Notes under the pieces: generated by a model
The model's database searches: none
Seen by the model: only the letters and a program-made list of their open reading frames with translations
What the model was told of the DNA's origin: nothing
Assembly (NCBI GenBank): GCA_023662825.1
Contig: JAMPIH010000012.1
Location: 16,422-80,421, forward strand
Source: Bacteroides sp.
Lineage (GTDB): Bacteria; Bacteroidota; Bacteroidia; Bacteroidales; P3
Length of the DNA stretch: 64,000 bases
Reading direction: 5' to 3'
In this document: positions 33,547 through 42,918 of the stretch, in pieces
How the letters are laid out: each line of letters opens with the position of its first letter
How positions within the stretch are numbered: the stretch's first letter is position 1
Made by a program: the position numbers and the translations under genes

Positions 33547-34602
33547 ATGAAACTCTCACAATTCAACTATAACCTGCCTGCCAAATTGGTGGCCACCCAT
33601 CCCACGCCCGACCGCGACGACTGCAAGCTGATGGTGGTGGACCGCAAGAAGCAGAAAATCGAGCATAAGGTTTTCAAAGACATCCTGAAATATTTCGACG
33701 AAGGCGATGTATTGGTGATGAACAACACCCGCGTTTTCCCGGCCCGCCTTTCGGGCGAGAAGGAAAAGACAGGCGCCATGATCACCGTTTTCCTGTTGCG
33801 CGAACTGAACCGCGAATCGCTGCTGTGGGACGTGTATGTGGATCCGGCGCGCAAGATACGTATCGGCAACAAACTCTATTTCGGACAGAACGACGAACTG
33901 GTGGCCGAGGTTATCGACAACACCACCTCACGCGGACGTACGCTCCGTTTCCTCTACGACGGTACCTACGAAGAATTCAAGGCACTTATCTACCGTCTGG
34001 GGCAGACCCCCATTCCCGACCATATCCTGCAGGTTCGCAGCGTGGAGCCCGAAGACGAGGAACGCTACCAAACCGTGTTCGCCACCGAAGAAGGCGCGGT
34101 GATGGCACCCACGGCCGGCCTGCACTTCAGCCGTTCGCTACTCAAGCGTATGGAAATCAAAGGAATCGACACAGCTTTCCTGACCCTGCACTGCGGTCTG
34201 GGCAACGTGCGCGAAATTGATGTGGAAGACCTTACCAAACACCGTATGGATTCCGAAAAGCTCATCATTACCGAAAAGGCCGCCGATATCGTGAACAAGG
34301 GCATCGACGCGCACAAGAAAATCTGCGCCGTGGGCACTTCGGTACTCAAGGGCATCGAATCGTCGGTTTCGTTCGGCGGCAAGCTCAAGCCCTACGACGG
34401 TTGGACCAACAAGTTTATCTTTCCTCCCTACGACTTCACGATTCCCAACTGCATGATCAGCAATTTCCACGCCCCGCTTTCGTCGCTTTTCATGTCGGTG
34501 TGCGCGTTCGGAGGCTACGATCTTATCATGAAGGCCTACGAGGAAGCCATCAAGAAAGAATACCGATTCCTTACGTTCGGCGATGCCATGCTCATCCTCT
34601 AA
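33547..34602 (+). CDS. queA: S-adenosylmethionine:tRNA ribosyltransferase-isomerase
   Basis: 351-residue QueA, which transfers and isomerises the ribosyl moiety of AdoMet to preQ1-tRNA in queuosine synthesis. Family features include [15 protein letters not shown] near the N-terminus, [27 protein letters not shown] and [12 protein letters not shown]. The C-terminus has [18 protein letters not shown]. Full length for the family. The ATG at 33547 is preferred over the TTG at 33541. Its last 20 nt overlap the start of ruvC. Confidence 0.96.
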   Translation: MKLSQFNYNLPAKLVATHPTPDRDDCKLMVVDRKKQKIEHKVFKDILKYFDEGDVLVMNNTRVFPARLSGEKEKTGAMITVFLLRELNRESLLWDVYVDPARKIRIGNKLYFGQNDELVAEVIDNTTSRGRTLRFLYDGTYEEFKALIYRLGQTPIPDHILQVRSVEPEDEERYQTVFATEEGAVMAPTAGLHFSRSLLKRMEIKGIDTAFLTLHCGLGNVREIDVEDLTKHRMDSEKLIITEKAADIVNKGIDAHKKICAVGTSVLKGIESSVSFGGKLKPYDGWTNKFIFPPYDFTIPNCMISNFHAPLSSLFMSVCAFGGYDLIMKAYEEAIKKEYRFLTFGDAMLIL

Positions 34603-35182
34603 AACCATCCTGGGCATCGACCCCGGCACGCGCATCATGGGTTACGGTCTGATCCGCGCCGAGGGACAGCAGTTCTCCCATATCGAGATGGGGGTGCTGA
34701 ACCTTATCAAAACGGAAGACCCGTTGGTACGGCTTGAAAAAATCCACGAAGAGGTGGTACGTATCATTGACGCCTTTTCGCCCGACTGCATGTCGATCGA
34801 AACCCCCTTTTACGGCAAGAACGTGCAGTCGCTCATCAAGCTGGGACGGGCGCAAGGGGTGGCCATCGCCGCCGCCATGTCGAAAGGCGTGCAGGTATAT
34901 GAATACGCACCCCTGAAGATAAAGCAGTCGCTTACCGGCAACGGCAACGCCTCCAAGGAACAGGTGTGTGCCATGGTGTTCCGCGTATTGGGCATACAGG
35001 CCGACCAGCCGCGATTCTTAGACGCCACCGACGCGATGGCCGCCGCCATCTGCCACGGAATACACAGCAAGTTCAACCTTCCCAGCCTGACGGCATCCAA
35101 AAAGATACCCGCATCCAAAAGCAAAAAAGGGAATTGGGCCGATTTTCTGCAAAATCACCCGGAACGGGAACGGCTGCGCTAA
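34583..35182 (+). CDS. ruvC: Crossover junction endodeoxyribonuclease RuvC
   Basis: 199-residue Holliday junction resolvase. The four catalytic acids of the RNase H-like fold are recognisable: Asp in [14 protein letters not shown], Glu in [10 protein letters not shown], and the Asp pair in [15 protein letters not shown]. The C-terminal extension ([15 protein letters not shown]) is basic and longer than in E. coli. It overlaps queA by 20 nt in another frame, so it is translationally coupled. The ATG at 34583 was chosen because the frame has no other start before the DPGT motif. Confidence 0.95.
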   Translation: MPCSSSKTILGIDPGTRIMGYGLIRAEGQQFSHIEMGVLNLIKTEDPLVRLEKIHEEVVRIIDAFSPDCMSIETPFYGKNVQSLIKLGRAQGVAIAAAMSKGVQVYEYAPLKIKQSLTGNGNASKEQVCAMVFRVLGIQADQPRFLDATDAMAAAICHGIHSKFNLPSLTASKKIPASKSKKGNWADFLQNHPERERLR

Positions 35183-35212
35183 GATTTTCCACCGTTTCAC
35201 CGGTCACAAAAA

Positions 35213-35242
35213 AAACGGGAACCGCCCGTGCGACTCCCGTTT
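35213..35242. terminator. Bidirectional terminator between ruvC and the HIT gene
   Basis: 8-bp stem AAACGGGA / TCCCGTTT with a 14-nt loop. On the minus strand it is followed by a T-run (complement of the A-run at 35207-35214). It lies between two convergent genes. Confidence 0.65.
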
Positions 35243-35263
35243 CCTCATCGGTATTCCCCTATC

Positions 35264-35665
35264 CTACAACTTGTCGAATTCGGATTGAACCGCCGTGGCG
35301 ATCGCCTGCATTTCCTCCGGTTCCAACTTCAGTTTCTCGCGGCTGAAATCGATATCCGCCCCTCCATGGATAGGCATCAGATGCACATGGGTGTGCGGAA
35401 CATCCATACCCACCACCGACATGCCGATCTTGGGCGCGGGAAACACCTTCCTCAAGGCCTTGGCCACTTTCTTGGCGAACACCATCAGGTCGGCCAGATC
35501 CCGGTCTTCCATATCGAAGACATAATCGATCTCGTTTTTGGGTATCACCAACACGTGGCCTTTCACGACCGGAGCTATATCCAGGAATGCCAGATGCCTG
35601 TCGTCTTCGGCCACCTTGTAGCAGGGAATCTCGCCTGCCACGATTCTTGAAAAGATACTCGCCAT
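35264..35665 (-). CDS. HIT family protein (Hint-type purine nucleotide hydrolase)
   Basis: 133 residues. N-terminal SIFSRIVAGEIPCYKVAEDD is typical of bacterial Hint proteins. The catalytic histidine triad is HTHVHLMPIHG (His-x-His-x-His), at ~110-120. Such enzymes hydrolyse adenosine phosphoramidates in the cytoplasm. It lies 2 nt downstream of greA on the same strand, so the two form an operon. Confidence 0.93.
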   Translation of the reverse strand: MASIFSRIVAGEIPCYKVAEDDRHLAFLDIAPVVKGHVLVIPKNEIDYVFDMEDRDLADLMVFAKKVAKALRKVFPAPKIGMSVVGMDVPHTHVHLMPIHGGADIDFSREKLKLEPEEMQAIATAVQSEFDKL

Positions 35666-35667
35666 GG

Positions 35668-36141
35668 CTATCGGGTTATTTCGGTTATCTCGAATTCGAT
35701 GATGCCTGCCGGAACCTTCACTTCCACCTTATCGCCCACTTTCTTGCCCAACAGCCCTTGTGCGATGGGCGAACTGATGGAAATCTTGCCCGACTTCAAG
35801 TCGGCCTCGTTTTCTGACACCAGGGTATATTTCATCTGCGCCTTGGTCTTGGCGTTGCGGATGGTTACCGTGGAAAGCAGCAGTACCTTCGAGGTATCCA
35901 TCTTCGATTCGTCCAGGATACGCGCGTTGGCCAGATCCATCTGCAGCTTGGAAATCTTGAGTTCGCACAGCCCCTGGGCCTCCTTGGCGGCATCGTATTC
36001 GGCGTTTTCCGACAGATCGCCCTTGTCGCGGGCTTCGGCTATCTGCTGCGAGATCTTGGGACGCTCCACCTTGATAAGGCGTTCCAATTCGTCCTTAAGC
36101 TTCTGCAAGCCTTCCTTGCTGTAATACTTAATCTCTCCCAT
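35668..36141 (-). CDS. greA: Transcription elongation factor GreA
   Basis: 157 residues. The N-terminal coiled coil (YSKEGLQKLKDELERLIKVE, then RPKISQQIAEARDKGDLSEN) carries the Asp/Glu tip (GDLSENAEYDAAKE) that stimulates RNA cleavage by stalled RNA polymerase. The C-terminal FKBP-like domain includes SISSPIAQGLLGKKVGDKVE. Full length. It is followed after 2 nt by the HIT gene. Confidence 0.96.
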   Translation of the reverse strand: MGEIKYYSKEGLQKLKDELERLIKVERPKISQQIAEARDKGDLSENAEYDAAKEAQGLCELKISKLQMDLANARILDESKMDTSKVLLLSTVTIRNAKTKAQMKYTLVSENEADLKSGKISISSPIAQGLLGKKVGDKVEVKVPAGIIEFEITEITR

Positions 36142-36209
36142 AATGCTTGTTTTTTCGGAGTTTTTCCCGCCGGGAAACGGTCAAAACGCCATGGCTTAAT
36201 AAACAAAAA

Positions 36210-36229
36210 GACCCTTAGCTATAAGGGTC
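36210..36229 (-). terminator. Terminator of the small membrane protein gene
   Basis: 8-bp stem GACCCTTA / TAAGGGTC with loop GCTA. On the minus strand it is followed by TTTTTGTTT. It lies 77 nt after the stop at 36306 and 69 nt before greA starts. Confidence 0.75.
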
Positions 36230-36305
36230 GTACAATATTCCCGTGGTTCAAAAGACAGCGGCAAAGGTATGAATTTTTTTCGTTCCGCTAACCGCCCGGC
36301 ATATC

Positions 36306-36704
36306 CTAATGGTATTTGCGTTCCAAAACGGCCTGGGCGATAACGGCCTCGCGCAATGAAAAACCGTCGTTTTCCGACCGGCCTTTTTCGGCCTCTTCCC
36401 TGCATTCCGCATCTTCCCGAGCCATGACTTCTTCGTATCGACCGGCCTCGAATGCCTCTTCGCAGGAAGGAGACTCGAGGGAAAACTCCTCCTCCAACCT
36501 TTCCAACGGTTCTTCCGGAACGTTCCCCAAGGTGTCGGATATGGTCTGAACCGGAATGCGTCCTGCAGACGGAAACGCCTCCCCGCCGGCGGGAACCGTG
36601 CCCTGTCGCCGCCTCTTTTCGTATTGTTTTTTATCTTTCCTCGCCTTCGAACCCACCCCGCAACCCAATGCCACGGCAAGGAGCGTAAAGAAAATAACTC
36701 CCAT
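36306..36704 (-). CDS. Small membrane-anchored or lipoprotein of unknown function
   Basis: 132 residues. One N-terminal hydrophobic segment (MGVIFFTLLAVALGCGVGS) ends in ALGC, which could be a lipobox or just a membrane anchor. A basic stretch (KARKDKKQYEKRRR) and a long acidic helical region follow (e.g. EEPLERLEEEFSLESPSCEE). The basic stretch directly after the hydrophobic part would suit a cytoplasmic orientation. No family is recognised. It is divergent from the exported lipoprotein gene at 36770 and has its own terminator. Confidence 0.6.
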   Translation of the reverse strand: MGVIFFTLLAVALGCGVGSKARKDKKQYEKRRRQGTVPAGGEAFPSAGRIPVQTISDTLGNVPEEPLERLEEEFSLESPSCEEAFEAGRYEEVMAREDAECREEAEKGRSENDGFSLREAVIAQAVLERKYH

Positions 36705-36756
36705 GATCTAACCCTCCGTTATAGGACACGAAATTACGATATTTTTAAACAATGTG

Positions 36757-36764
36757 TATCTTTG
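36757..36764 (+). promoter_or_regulatory. Candidate -7 promoter of the 36770 gene
   Basis: TATCTTTG matches TAnnTTTG and ends 5 nt before the ATG at 36770, so a very short or absent leader is predicted. Confidence 0.5.
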
Positions 36765-36769
36765 TTGTT

Positions 36770-37204
36770 ATGCGCGCACGGTTTTCTTTCGTTCCCATAC
36801 TGATTGCTTCCGGCCTCTGCCTGGTTTCCTGCGGACATCAGATAAGTCACGGAAACATTCCCGACACCTCCGTGAACTTTACCGTACGCCCGTACGATTT
36901 AGACAACACCCTGCTGCCCGTGGGAAGTTTCAAGTACTTCTCCTACGGCTACAGCGGCGTGGTCGTCTATCATATCGGCGACATGGAAGAAGAATACGTG
37001 GCTTTCGAACAGGCCTGCCCCTTGGATTGGGAATCGGGCTGCTACGTGCAGTACGACAGGAACAAGGACCGCTTGGTGGGCAAGGACTGCAAGGGCGAAT
37101 ACAGCAGTTACAGCGGCTTCGGAAGCGGCATCGTGTCCAGCTACGCCCTGCGCAAATACCACATCACCTATATGTCCAACGGCAACTTTCAGGTTTCGAA
37201 CTAA
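36770..37204 (+). CDS. Lipoprotein with possible Rieske-like fold lacking ligands
   Basis: 144 residues. Signal peptide with lipobox CLVSC (~residues 17-21). The mature part (VVVYHIGDMEEEYVAFEQAC, then GKDCKGEYSSYSGFGSGIVS) recalls the strand order of Rieske ferredoxin domains found in Bacteroidetes lipoproteins. The expected C-x-H and C-x2-H ligand pairs are replaced (ACPLD and KDCKGEY), so an iron-sulfur cluster is unlikely. The ATG at 36770 is chosen over 36752 because the latter overlaps the -7 element. Function unknown; it lies upstream of another exported protein and the T9SS operon. Confidence 0.6.
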   Translation: MRARFSFVPILIASGLCLVSCGHQISHGNIPDTSVNFTVRPYDLDNTLLPVGSFKYFSYGYSGVVVYHIGDMEEEYVAFEQACPLDWESGCYVQYDRNKDRLVGKDCKGEYSSYSGFGSGIVSSYALRKYHITYMSNGNFQVSN

Positions 37205-37228
37205 ACAACCACTCAACACCGCATAAAC

Positions 37229-37963
37229 ATGAAAACAAAAATTTTGTTCGCGCTTGCATTCGCCCTCTGCGCATGCTTCGCCGCCCAAGGGCAGAAAAAG
37301 ATCACCATGGGAGACCTGACCAAGAAACAGCAGGACAGCATCCTCTTCGCGTTCCCCTACTGCACCAAGGGCACCGTTTACTTCAAGAACGGAAGCGTTT
37401 ACAACGGTAAGCTCAACTACAACCACTACGAGCCCCAGGTGCTCTTCCGCAACGACAAGCCCGAAAGCCCCGAAGACACCCTGCGCCGCCTCGACAACCT
37501 GGCCGACGTGCTGATGATCCAGATCGGCGACCGCCAGTTCGTACCCGTGCTCTCCGGCCTGGGCGAGATTATCCTCAACAACAAGGTGAGCCTGATCCTT
37601 TCGCGCAAGGTCAACATCGAGGAAAAGAAAACGGGCGCCTACGGCACGGGCGGCTCCACTTCCTCCATCCGCGCCGTATCGGGCTTCAGCAGCAACAACG
37701 GCACGTCCTCCGGCTCCTACAGCGGCCAGACCACCTTTACCAACGTAAACTACGACTTTGCCGCCAACTCCGAGCTGAGCATCGACGACCGCCTTTTCCT
37801 GATGAAAGACGGGAAAGTGACCCCGCTCACCAAGAAAAGCCTGCTCAAGCATTTTCCGGCGGCGGCCAATTACATCAACCGCTACATCGAAGAACAGAAG
37901 CCCGATTTGGACAACGTGGACCAGATGCGGAACTTCGTGAATTTGATTTACGCCAACTTTTAA
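37229..37963 (+). CDS. Exported protein of unknown function
   Basis: 244 residues with a signal peptide (MKTKILFALAFALCACFAAQ) cut near GQ. The mature part has strand-rich segments (KGTVYFKNGSVYNGKLNYNH), a Ser/Gly/Thr-rich middle (~145-175) and a helical C-terminus. No family is recognised. It starts 24 nt after the preceding lipoprotein, so the two are probably co-transcribed. It precedes porP by 62 nt, but a separate promoter-like element lies between them. Confidence 0.7.
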   Translation: MKTKILFALAFALCACFAAQGQKKITMGDLTKKQQDSILFAFPYCTKGTVYFKNGSVYNGKLNYNHYEPQVLFRNDKPESPEDTLRRLDNLADVLMIQIGDRQFVPVLSGLGEIILNNKVSLILSRKVNIEEKKTGAYGTGGSTSSIRAVSGFSSNNGTSSGSYSGQTTFTNVNYDFAANSELSIDDRLFLMKDGKVTPLTKKSLLKHFPAAANYINRYIEEQKPDLDNVDQMRNFVNLIYANF

Positions 37964-37964
37964 T

Positions 37965-37972
37965 TACCTTTG
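37965..37972 (+). promoter_or_regulatory. porP: Candidate -7 promoter of the T9SS operon
   Basis: TACCTTTG matches TAnnTTTG and overlaps the end region of the upstream gene. The leader to the porP ATG is about 50 nt and contains AAATGCA...TGCATTT arms at 37980-38002. Confidence 0.5.
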
Positions 37973-38025
37973 CCAGTTAAAATGCATGATTTTGTGCATT
38001 TCCAGCAAGAGGATTTAAAGCATAT

Positions 38026-39060
38026 ATGCCAGTAAAACAGGTAGATAGGAATCGTTTTGCCGTTATCAACCTTATCGGCTCCAAGTTGTTGAAAACTTTT
38101 TGCCGGAATCGGATACGGGTGGCCTGTCTGCTTGCAGGCGTCTTGTGCGGCGGTTCTCTTTCTGCCCAGCAGGAAGGCAACCAGCTCACGCAGTTCATGC
38201 TCAACACCTACGCGTACAACGCAGGCTATGCGGGTCTGTCGAACGGCATAGCCGTTTCGGCCCTGCACCGCCAGCAATGGTTAGGCATGGGGCGGGGCGG
38301 CAGCGGCCAAAAGGGTGTTGCCCCGAATTCCACGATCCTGCTGGCCGATATGCCTTTAAAGATACTTAAAGGCGGGGTGGGTTTGGAAGTGGCCTCGTTC
38401 AACGCGGCTTATTTCAAGGATATCCACGTAAAGATCGGGTATTCGTACCACCTGCAGACCTCGTTCGGAACCATCGGCATGGGCGTGCGCGCCCAGTTGG
38501 AATCGAAAGGCCTCGATTTCAGCAAGTTCGATCCCGAAAACGCTTCCGACCGTATCCTTACCGGAAAACAGAAGGAAAACGGCATGTACGGTGACGTGAG
38601 CGTGGGGTTCTACCTTTTGGGAAACGCCAACTACTTCGTGGGCATCGCGGCCAACAACCTCGTGGCCCACAAAAGTGAAAAGATAAGCTTCCGTCCGTCG
38701 CGCCACATCGCGGTAAACGGGGGTTATTCGTTCAGTTTCAGTTCGCTGCCGAAAGTGGAATTCACCCCTACGGCATACCTTGAAACGGACTTCACGACGG
38801 TAAGTTGGAGTTTGGCCGTGATGGGAACGTTCAACAAACGCTTTTGGGCGGGGCTTTCCTATCGGTTTCAGGACGCCGTTTCCATTTTGGCGGGCATAAA
38901 CATCGCCAAACTGCAGATCGGGGCGTCTTACGACATCACGGCATCCCGGTTCATCAAGGCCTCCACCATCGGCGGGGCCTTTGAGATTTCCGTGAAGTAC
39001 TGCTTCGGCCTGGAAGGCGAAAAGGTGAACACGGAATACAAGAACGCGAGATACCTGTAA
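38026..39060 (+). CDS. porP: T9SS outer-membrane protein PorP/SprF family
   Basis: 344 residues. After a basic N-terminus, the signal segment (RVACLLAGVLCGGSLSAQ) is followed by QLTQFMLNTYAYNAGYAGLS, the hallmark start of PorP/SprF proteins. A beta-barrel of aromatic-ending strands follows, including SILAGINIAKLQIGASYDIT near the C-terminus. PorP/SprF proteins are outer-membrane components linked to the T9SS core and to attachment of cargo. It is the first gene of the porP-gldKLMN operon, 39 nt before gldK. The ATG at 38026 gives a long n-region; no better start is seen before the signal segment. Confidence 0.93.
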   Translation: MPVKQVDRNRFAVINLIGSKLLKTFCRNRIRVACLLAGVLCGGSLSAQQEGNQLTQFMLNTYAYNAGYAGLSNGIAVSALHRQQWLGMGRGGSGQKGVAPNSTILLADMPLKILKGGVGLEVASFNAAYFKDIHVKIGYSYHLQTSFGTIGMGVRAQLESKGLDFSKFDPENASDRILTGKQKENGMYGDVSVGFYLLGNANYFVGIAANNLVAHKSEKISFRPSRHIAVNGGYSFSFSSLPKVEFTPTAYLETDFTTVSWSLAVMGTFNKRFWAGLSYRFQDAVSILAGINIAKLQIGASYDITASRFIKASTIGGAFEISVKYCFGLEGEKVNTEYKNARYL

Positions 39061-39099
39061 GGGTCTTGCATAAAACGAAAAACATTAACCATACATACA

Positions 39100-40476
39100 A
39101 TGAGAAGAGTAGCGAATCTATGGGATGTTCGGAATTTGACCGTAGCCGTTTTTGCGGCTATCCTCCTGTGGGGATGCAGCAATGCGGGCAGCGGTGAACT
39201 GGTCGGGGTTGCCGGACGTAAGTCGCCCGGTACACAGGTTCCGTTCGGAATGGTATACGTTCCCGGCGGCAGTTTCGTCTGGGGTGCGGGCGGTTTCGAC
39301 CCCTCCTACCAGATGCTCAATATCCGTACGGTAACCATCAGCGATTTTTTCATGGATGAAACGGAAATCACCAACAACGAGTACCGTCAGTTTGTGGAAT
39401 ACGTAAAGGAATACCACACCCGTCGATTATTGGCCGAAAACGGCATCGAAGGCTTCCAGATTGAAAACGAAGACGAAGACGCCGAACCGGAAATCAACTG
39501 GAAGACCAAGATCAAGCGTACGCCCGAAGTGGAAGAAGCCCTGGCGGACCTCTATCTGCCCGTTGAGGAACGCTTCGCCCACCGCAAGGAAATCGATGTG
39601 CGCAAGCTCAACTACGAATACTGGTCGTACGACTTCTACTCCGCCTCGCGCAAGTCGTGGAATCAGGACGAAAACGAAATGCCCGACGACGGCGTTTACT
39701 ACGGTTCGTTCGTGAGCCGCCCGCAGTCGATGCGTTCGCGCCAGCAGTTCATGCAGAAGCACGTGGTGAACGTGTATCCCGACACGCTCTGCTGGATCTT
39801 CGACTGGTCGTATTCGTACAACGACCCCATGGTTGCCGGCTACTTCTCAAGCCCTCTGTATGACAACTATCCCGTGGTAGGCGTTAACTGGAAACAGGCC
39901 GAAGCCTTCTGCAAATGGCGCAGCAAGATCTACAACGACGCCATGATGGCCAAGGGCTATCCCGAAACCCAGGAATTCCGCCTGCCCACCGAAGCCCAGT
40001 GGGAATATGCCGCCCGCGGCGGCCTCGACGCCAGCCCCTACCCCTGGGGCGGCAACTATGCCCGCAACATCAACGGCTGTCTGTTGGGTAACTTCAAGCC
40101 CGGACGCGGCGACTACTCCGCCGACGGTTCGCTCTATCCCTGCATCGTGGGGCACTACTCACCCAACGACTACGGCCTGTACGACATGATGGGCAACGTG
40201 TCCGAGTGGTGTATCGACGCCTACGACGAATCGATCGCCAACAACCACGACTTCAACCCCGTCTTTACCTACGATGCCAAGCCCGAAGACGGCGTGGGGC
40301 TGAAACGCAAGGTTGTGCGCGGCGGTTCGTTCAAGGATTTCGCCGACATCTGCAAGGTTTACTACCGTTCGTTCGAATACCAGGACACCTGCAAGTCGTA
40401 CGTGGGCTTCCGCTGCATCCAGCCCCTGTTGGCCAGCGGCATGCTGACCGGCGGCAGCGGTTCCAACGTCTATTAA
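39100..40476 (+). CDS. gldK: T9SS lipoprotein GldK/PorK
   Basis: 458 residues. Lipobox LLWGC (~residues 23-27). The mature domain has the formylglycine-generating-enzyme-like (SUMF1) fold: GMVYVPGGSFVWGAGGFD, MDETEITNNEYRQFVEYVK, GVNWKQAEAFCKWRS, RLPTEAQWEYAARGG and a C-terminal VVRGGSF. GldK/PorK forms the periplasmic ring of the T9SS together with GldN under the outer membrane. It is not expected to be an active sulfatase-modifying enzyme. It is followed by gldL after 52 nt. Confidence 0.96.
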   Translation: MRRVANLWDVRNLTVAVFAAILLWGCSNAGSGELVGVAGRKSPGTQVPFGMVYVPGGSFVWGAGGFDPSYQMLNIRTVTISDFFMDETEITNNEYRQFVEYVKEYHTRRLLAENGIEGFQIENEDEDAEPEINWKTKIKRTPEVEEALADLYLPVEERFAHRKEIDVRKLNYEYWSYDFYSASRKSWNQDENEMPDDGVYYGSFVSRPQSMRSRQQFMQKHVVNVYPDTLCWIFDWSYSYNDPMVAGYFSSPLYDNYPVVGVNWKQAEAFCKWRSKIYNDAMMAKGYPETQEFRLPTEAQWEYAARGGLDASPYPWGGNYARNINGCLLGNFKPGRGDYSADGSLYPCIVGHYSPNDYGLYDMMGNVSEWCIDAYDESIANNHDFNPVFTYDAKPEDGVGLKRKVVRGGSFKDFADICKVYYRSFEYQDTCKSYVGFRCIQPLLASGMLTGGSGSNVY

Positions 40477-40528
40477 CAGAAAGCCTCAATCATTTTAAAA
40501 CATCCAATCTCAAAACCTAAGAATAGAA

Positions 40529-41269
40529 ATGGCAAGTTTCGCAGACAAACCCGCGTTTAAAAAGTTCATGAGCAACCTTTACGGTTGGGGTGCGGCTATC
40601 GTTATCGTAGGTGCGCTTTTCAAGATCAACCACTACCCCGGCGCCAACCTGATGCTTATCGTGGGTATGAGTATCGAAGCCATCATCTTTATTTTCTCCA
40701 CGCTCGAGAAACAGCACGCCGAATTCGAATGGGACCGCGTTTACCCCGCCCTGCGCAACAAACCCGACGGTTCTCCCCTGTATGCCGACGGCGAGGCTCC
40801 CATCTACAGCGGTGTGGGCGGCACGGGCATGGGATCGGGCTCGGATAATGTGCTGGCCGACAAACTGCAGGAAATGCTGGAAAAGGCCAACGTAACCCCC
40901 GAAGTGTTCGACCGTTTGAGCAGCGGATTGGAAAAACTCACCGAAACCACCACCAGCCTCAGCAACCTTACCAGCGTGGTCAGCATCAACAAGACCTACG
41001 CCGACGAAATGGCGCAGATGACCGCCAACCTCAACCAGTTGAACCAGTTCTACGTGAACCAGCTGCAGGTTTCCAAGGCGCAGACCGAAGCCGGCGTGAA
41101 GTTGCAGGAAGACGTGAACAAGATCATGGAAACTTTGAGCAGTTCGCTCGAAAGCTCGCAGAAATACCGTCAGGAAATCGACGACCTCTCGCAAAAGGTC
41201 GCGACCTTGAACAAGATGTACGGCCAGATGCTCTCGGCCATGCAGATGGCTCAAACGGGCAAGAATTAA
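40529..41269 (+). CDS. gldL: T9SS inner-membrane motor protein GldL/PorL
   Basis: 246 residues. Two membrane segments occur near the N-terminus (LYGWGAAIVIVGALFKI, then LMLIVGMSIEAIIFIFSTLE), with a conserved Glu in the second (GMSIEAII), part of the proton channel with GldM. The remainder is cytoplasmic and largely helical/coiled (LQEMLEKANVTPEVFDRLSS). GldL and GldM form the rotary proton-driven motor that energises T9SS export. Gene order matches the conserved gldKLMN core. Confidence 0.96.
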   Translation: MASFADKPAFKKFMSNLYGWGAAIVIVGALFKINHYPGANLMLIVGMSIEAIIFIFSTLEKQHAEFEWDRVYPALRNKPDGSPLYADGEAPIYSGVGGTGMGSGSDNVLADKLQEMLEKANVTPEVFDRLSSGLEKLTETTTSLSNLTSVVSINKTYADEMAQMTANLNQLNQFYVNQLQVSKAQTEAGVKLQEDVNKIMETLSSSLESSQKYRQEIDDLSQKVATLNKMYGQMLSAMQMAQTGKN

Positions 41270-41311
41270 TTCCGCGACTTTTAAGAACACTCAAAAACCA
41301 GTTTTTCCACC

Positions 41312-42883
41312 ATGTCAGGAGCAAAAGAGACGCCAAGGCAAAAGATGATCGGGATGATGTACCTCGTGTACACCGCCCTGCTGGCATTGAACGTGTCGGT
41401 GGCCGTATTGGATTCGTTCCTTACGATCAACGAGGCTTTGGAAATAACCAACAAGAACTATTCCCAGAAGAACGAAGACCTTTACCAGCGTTTTATCGCC
41501 GCCTATACCGTAAACGAGGCCAAGGTGGGCAAACACTGGGAAAAGGCGAAACGGGTAAAGGAAAAGACCAAGGAGTTCTACGACTATATCGAGAACATGA
41601 AGGTGGAACTGATTGCCTTTACCGAACAGATTCCTTTCGAAGAGGCCAAGGAACTCAACCCCCGCAACATCAGCCGCCAAGACAACTACGACGATCCTAC
41701 GCGCTTCTTTCTCGGCGTGGATGAGTTCGCCAAAAACGGCAAGGCGTACGAACTTCATGCAAAGATGCACGAGTACCGCGACTTCCTGATAAGCCAAATC
41801 GAGGAACGCGACCGTGAGTCCATTCCCTTGCGTTCGCTGCACGTTTCGGGAACCAAGTACCATAATGCCAACGGCGAGGAACAAAGTTGGGAAGTTTTCC
41901 ACTTCTCGCACACGATTATCGTGGCCGACCTGGCCTTGCTCAACAAGATTCAGAACGACGTACTGAACGCCGAGAACGACATCGTGTCTTACCTATACTC
42001 CTCCATCAGCGACGAAGACTTTAAGTTCGACACCATTTCGGCACGCGTGGTTCCCGTATCGAATAGCGTGATCGTGGGTTCCAGCTACGAAGCCAGCATT
42101 TTCGTGGCCGCGTTCGACTCCAAGGCCAAGATCACCGCCACCATCGAGGGACGGGAATACGAAGGGGTCGGCGGTTCCATACTTTACAAGGCTACCGCCA
42201 ACAGCGTGGGCAAACGCAAGGTAAACGGAACCATCCATGTACCGGCATCCTTCGGGGTAAAGTCCTATCCTTTCCAATTCGAGTACGACGTGCGCGAATC
42301 CACCGCCACCGTGAGTGCCGACAAGATGAACGTGTTCTACGTGGGCGTGGACAACCCCGTTTCGGCACTTGCCGGAGGCATCACCGACGGAAACACCCGC
42401 GTGACCATTACCAACGGTACGATAAACAAGGTTAAACCCGGCGAATACGTGGTTCGCGTAAACAAGCCCGGTGTGGACGCCACCGTGAACGTATATGCCA
42501 CCGAGGGCGGCAAGGAAACCCTGATGGGCAGCAAGACTTTCCGCGTGAAGCGCGTGCCCGATCCCGTGGCCCGCATCAACGGTCAGGACGAGGGCGTGAA
42601 GCGTATCGACAAGAACACGCTGGCCAATGCCGGCGGTCTGTTGGTATCGATGAAGGACTTCGAATTCGAATTGAACCTTAAGATCGCTGCGTTCAACGTG
42701 CAGGTGTCGAGAGACGGCGAGCTGTCGCCCATGATGAATTCCAACGGCAACAAGTTCACCCAAGGGATGATCGACAACTTCAAGCGCTGCAAGCGCGGCG
42801 ACAAGGTATTCATCACCGATATCTACGCCGCCATGCCGGAAGGCAACCGTATGTTGGGTGATATGATTTTAACCATTAAATAG
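41312..42883 (+). CDS. gldM: T9SS motor/stalk protein GldM/PorM
   Basis: 523 residues. N-terminal cytoplasmic tail (SGAKETPRQKM), single membrane helix (IGMMYLVYTALLALNVSVAV), then a long periplasmic part. That part has an N-terminal helical domain (~35-220) and beta-sandwich domains (~225-515, e.g. ISARVVPVSNSVIVGSSYEA and KVKPGEYVVRVNKPG). This is the periplasm-spanning shaft that transfers torque from the GldLM motor to the GldK-GldN ring. It lies 42 nt after gldL and 35 nt before gldN. Confidence 0.96.
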   Translation: MSGAKETPRQKMIGMMYLVYTALLALNVSVAVLDSFLTINEALEITNKNYSQKNEDLYQRFIAAYTVNEAKVGKHWEKAKRVKEKTKEFYDYIENMKVELIAFTEQIPFEEAKELNPRNISRQDNYDDPTRFFLGVDEFAKNGKAYELHAKMHEYRDFLISQIEERDRESIPLRSLHVSGTKYHNANGEEQSWEVFHFSHTIIVADLALLNKIQNDVLNAENDIVSYLYSSISDEDFKFDTISARVVPVSNSVIVGSSYEASIFVAAFDSKAKITATIEGREYEGVGGSILYKATANSVGKRKVNGTIHVPASFGVKSYPFQFEYDVRESTATVSADKMNVFYVGVDNPVSALAGGITDGNTRVTITNGTINKVKPGEYVVRVNKPGVDATVNVYATEGGKETLMGSKTFRVKRVPDPVARINGQDEGVKRIDKNTLANAGGLLVSMKDFEFELNLKIAAFNVQVSRDGELSPMMNSNGNKFTQGMIDNFKRCKRGDKVFITDIYAAMPEGNRMLGDMILTIK

Positions 42884-42918
42884 CATATTCTCTTCCCAAG
42901 AGAAAAAAATAAACGATT

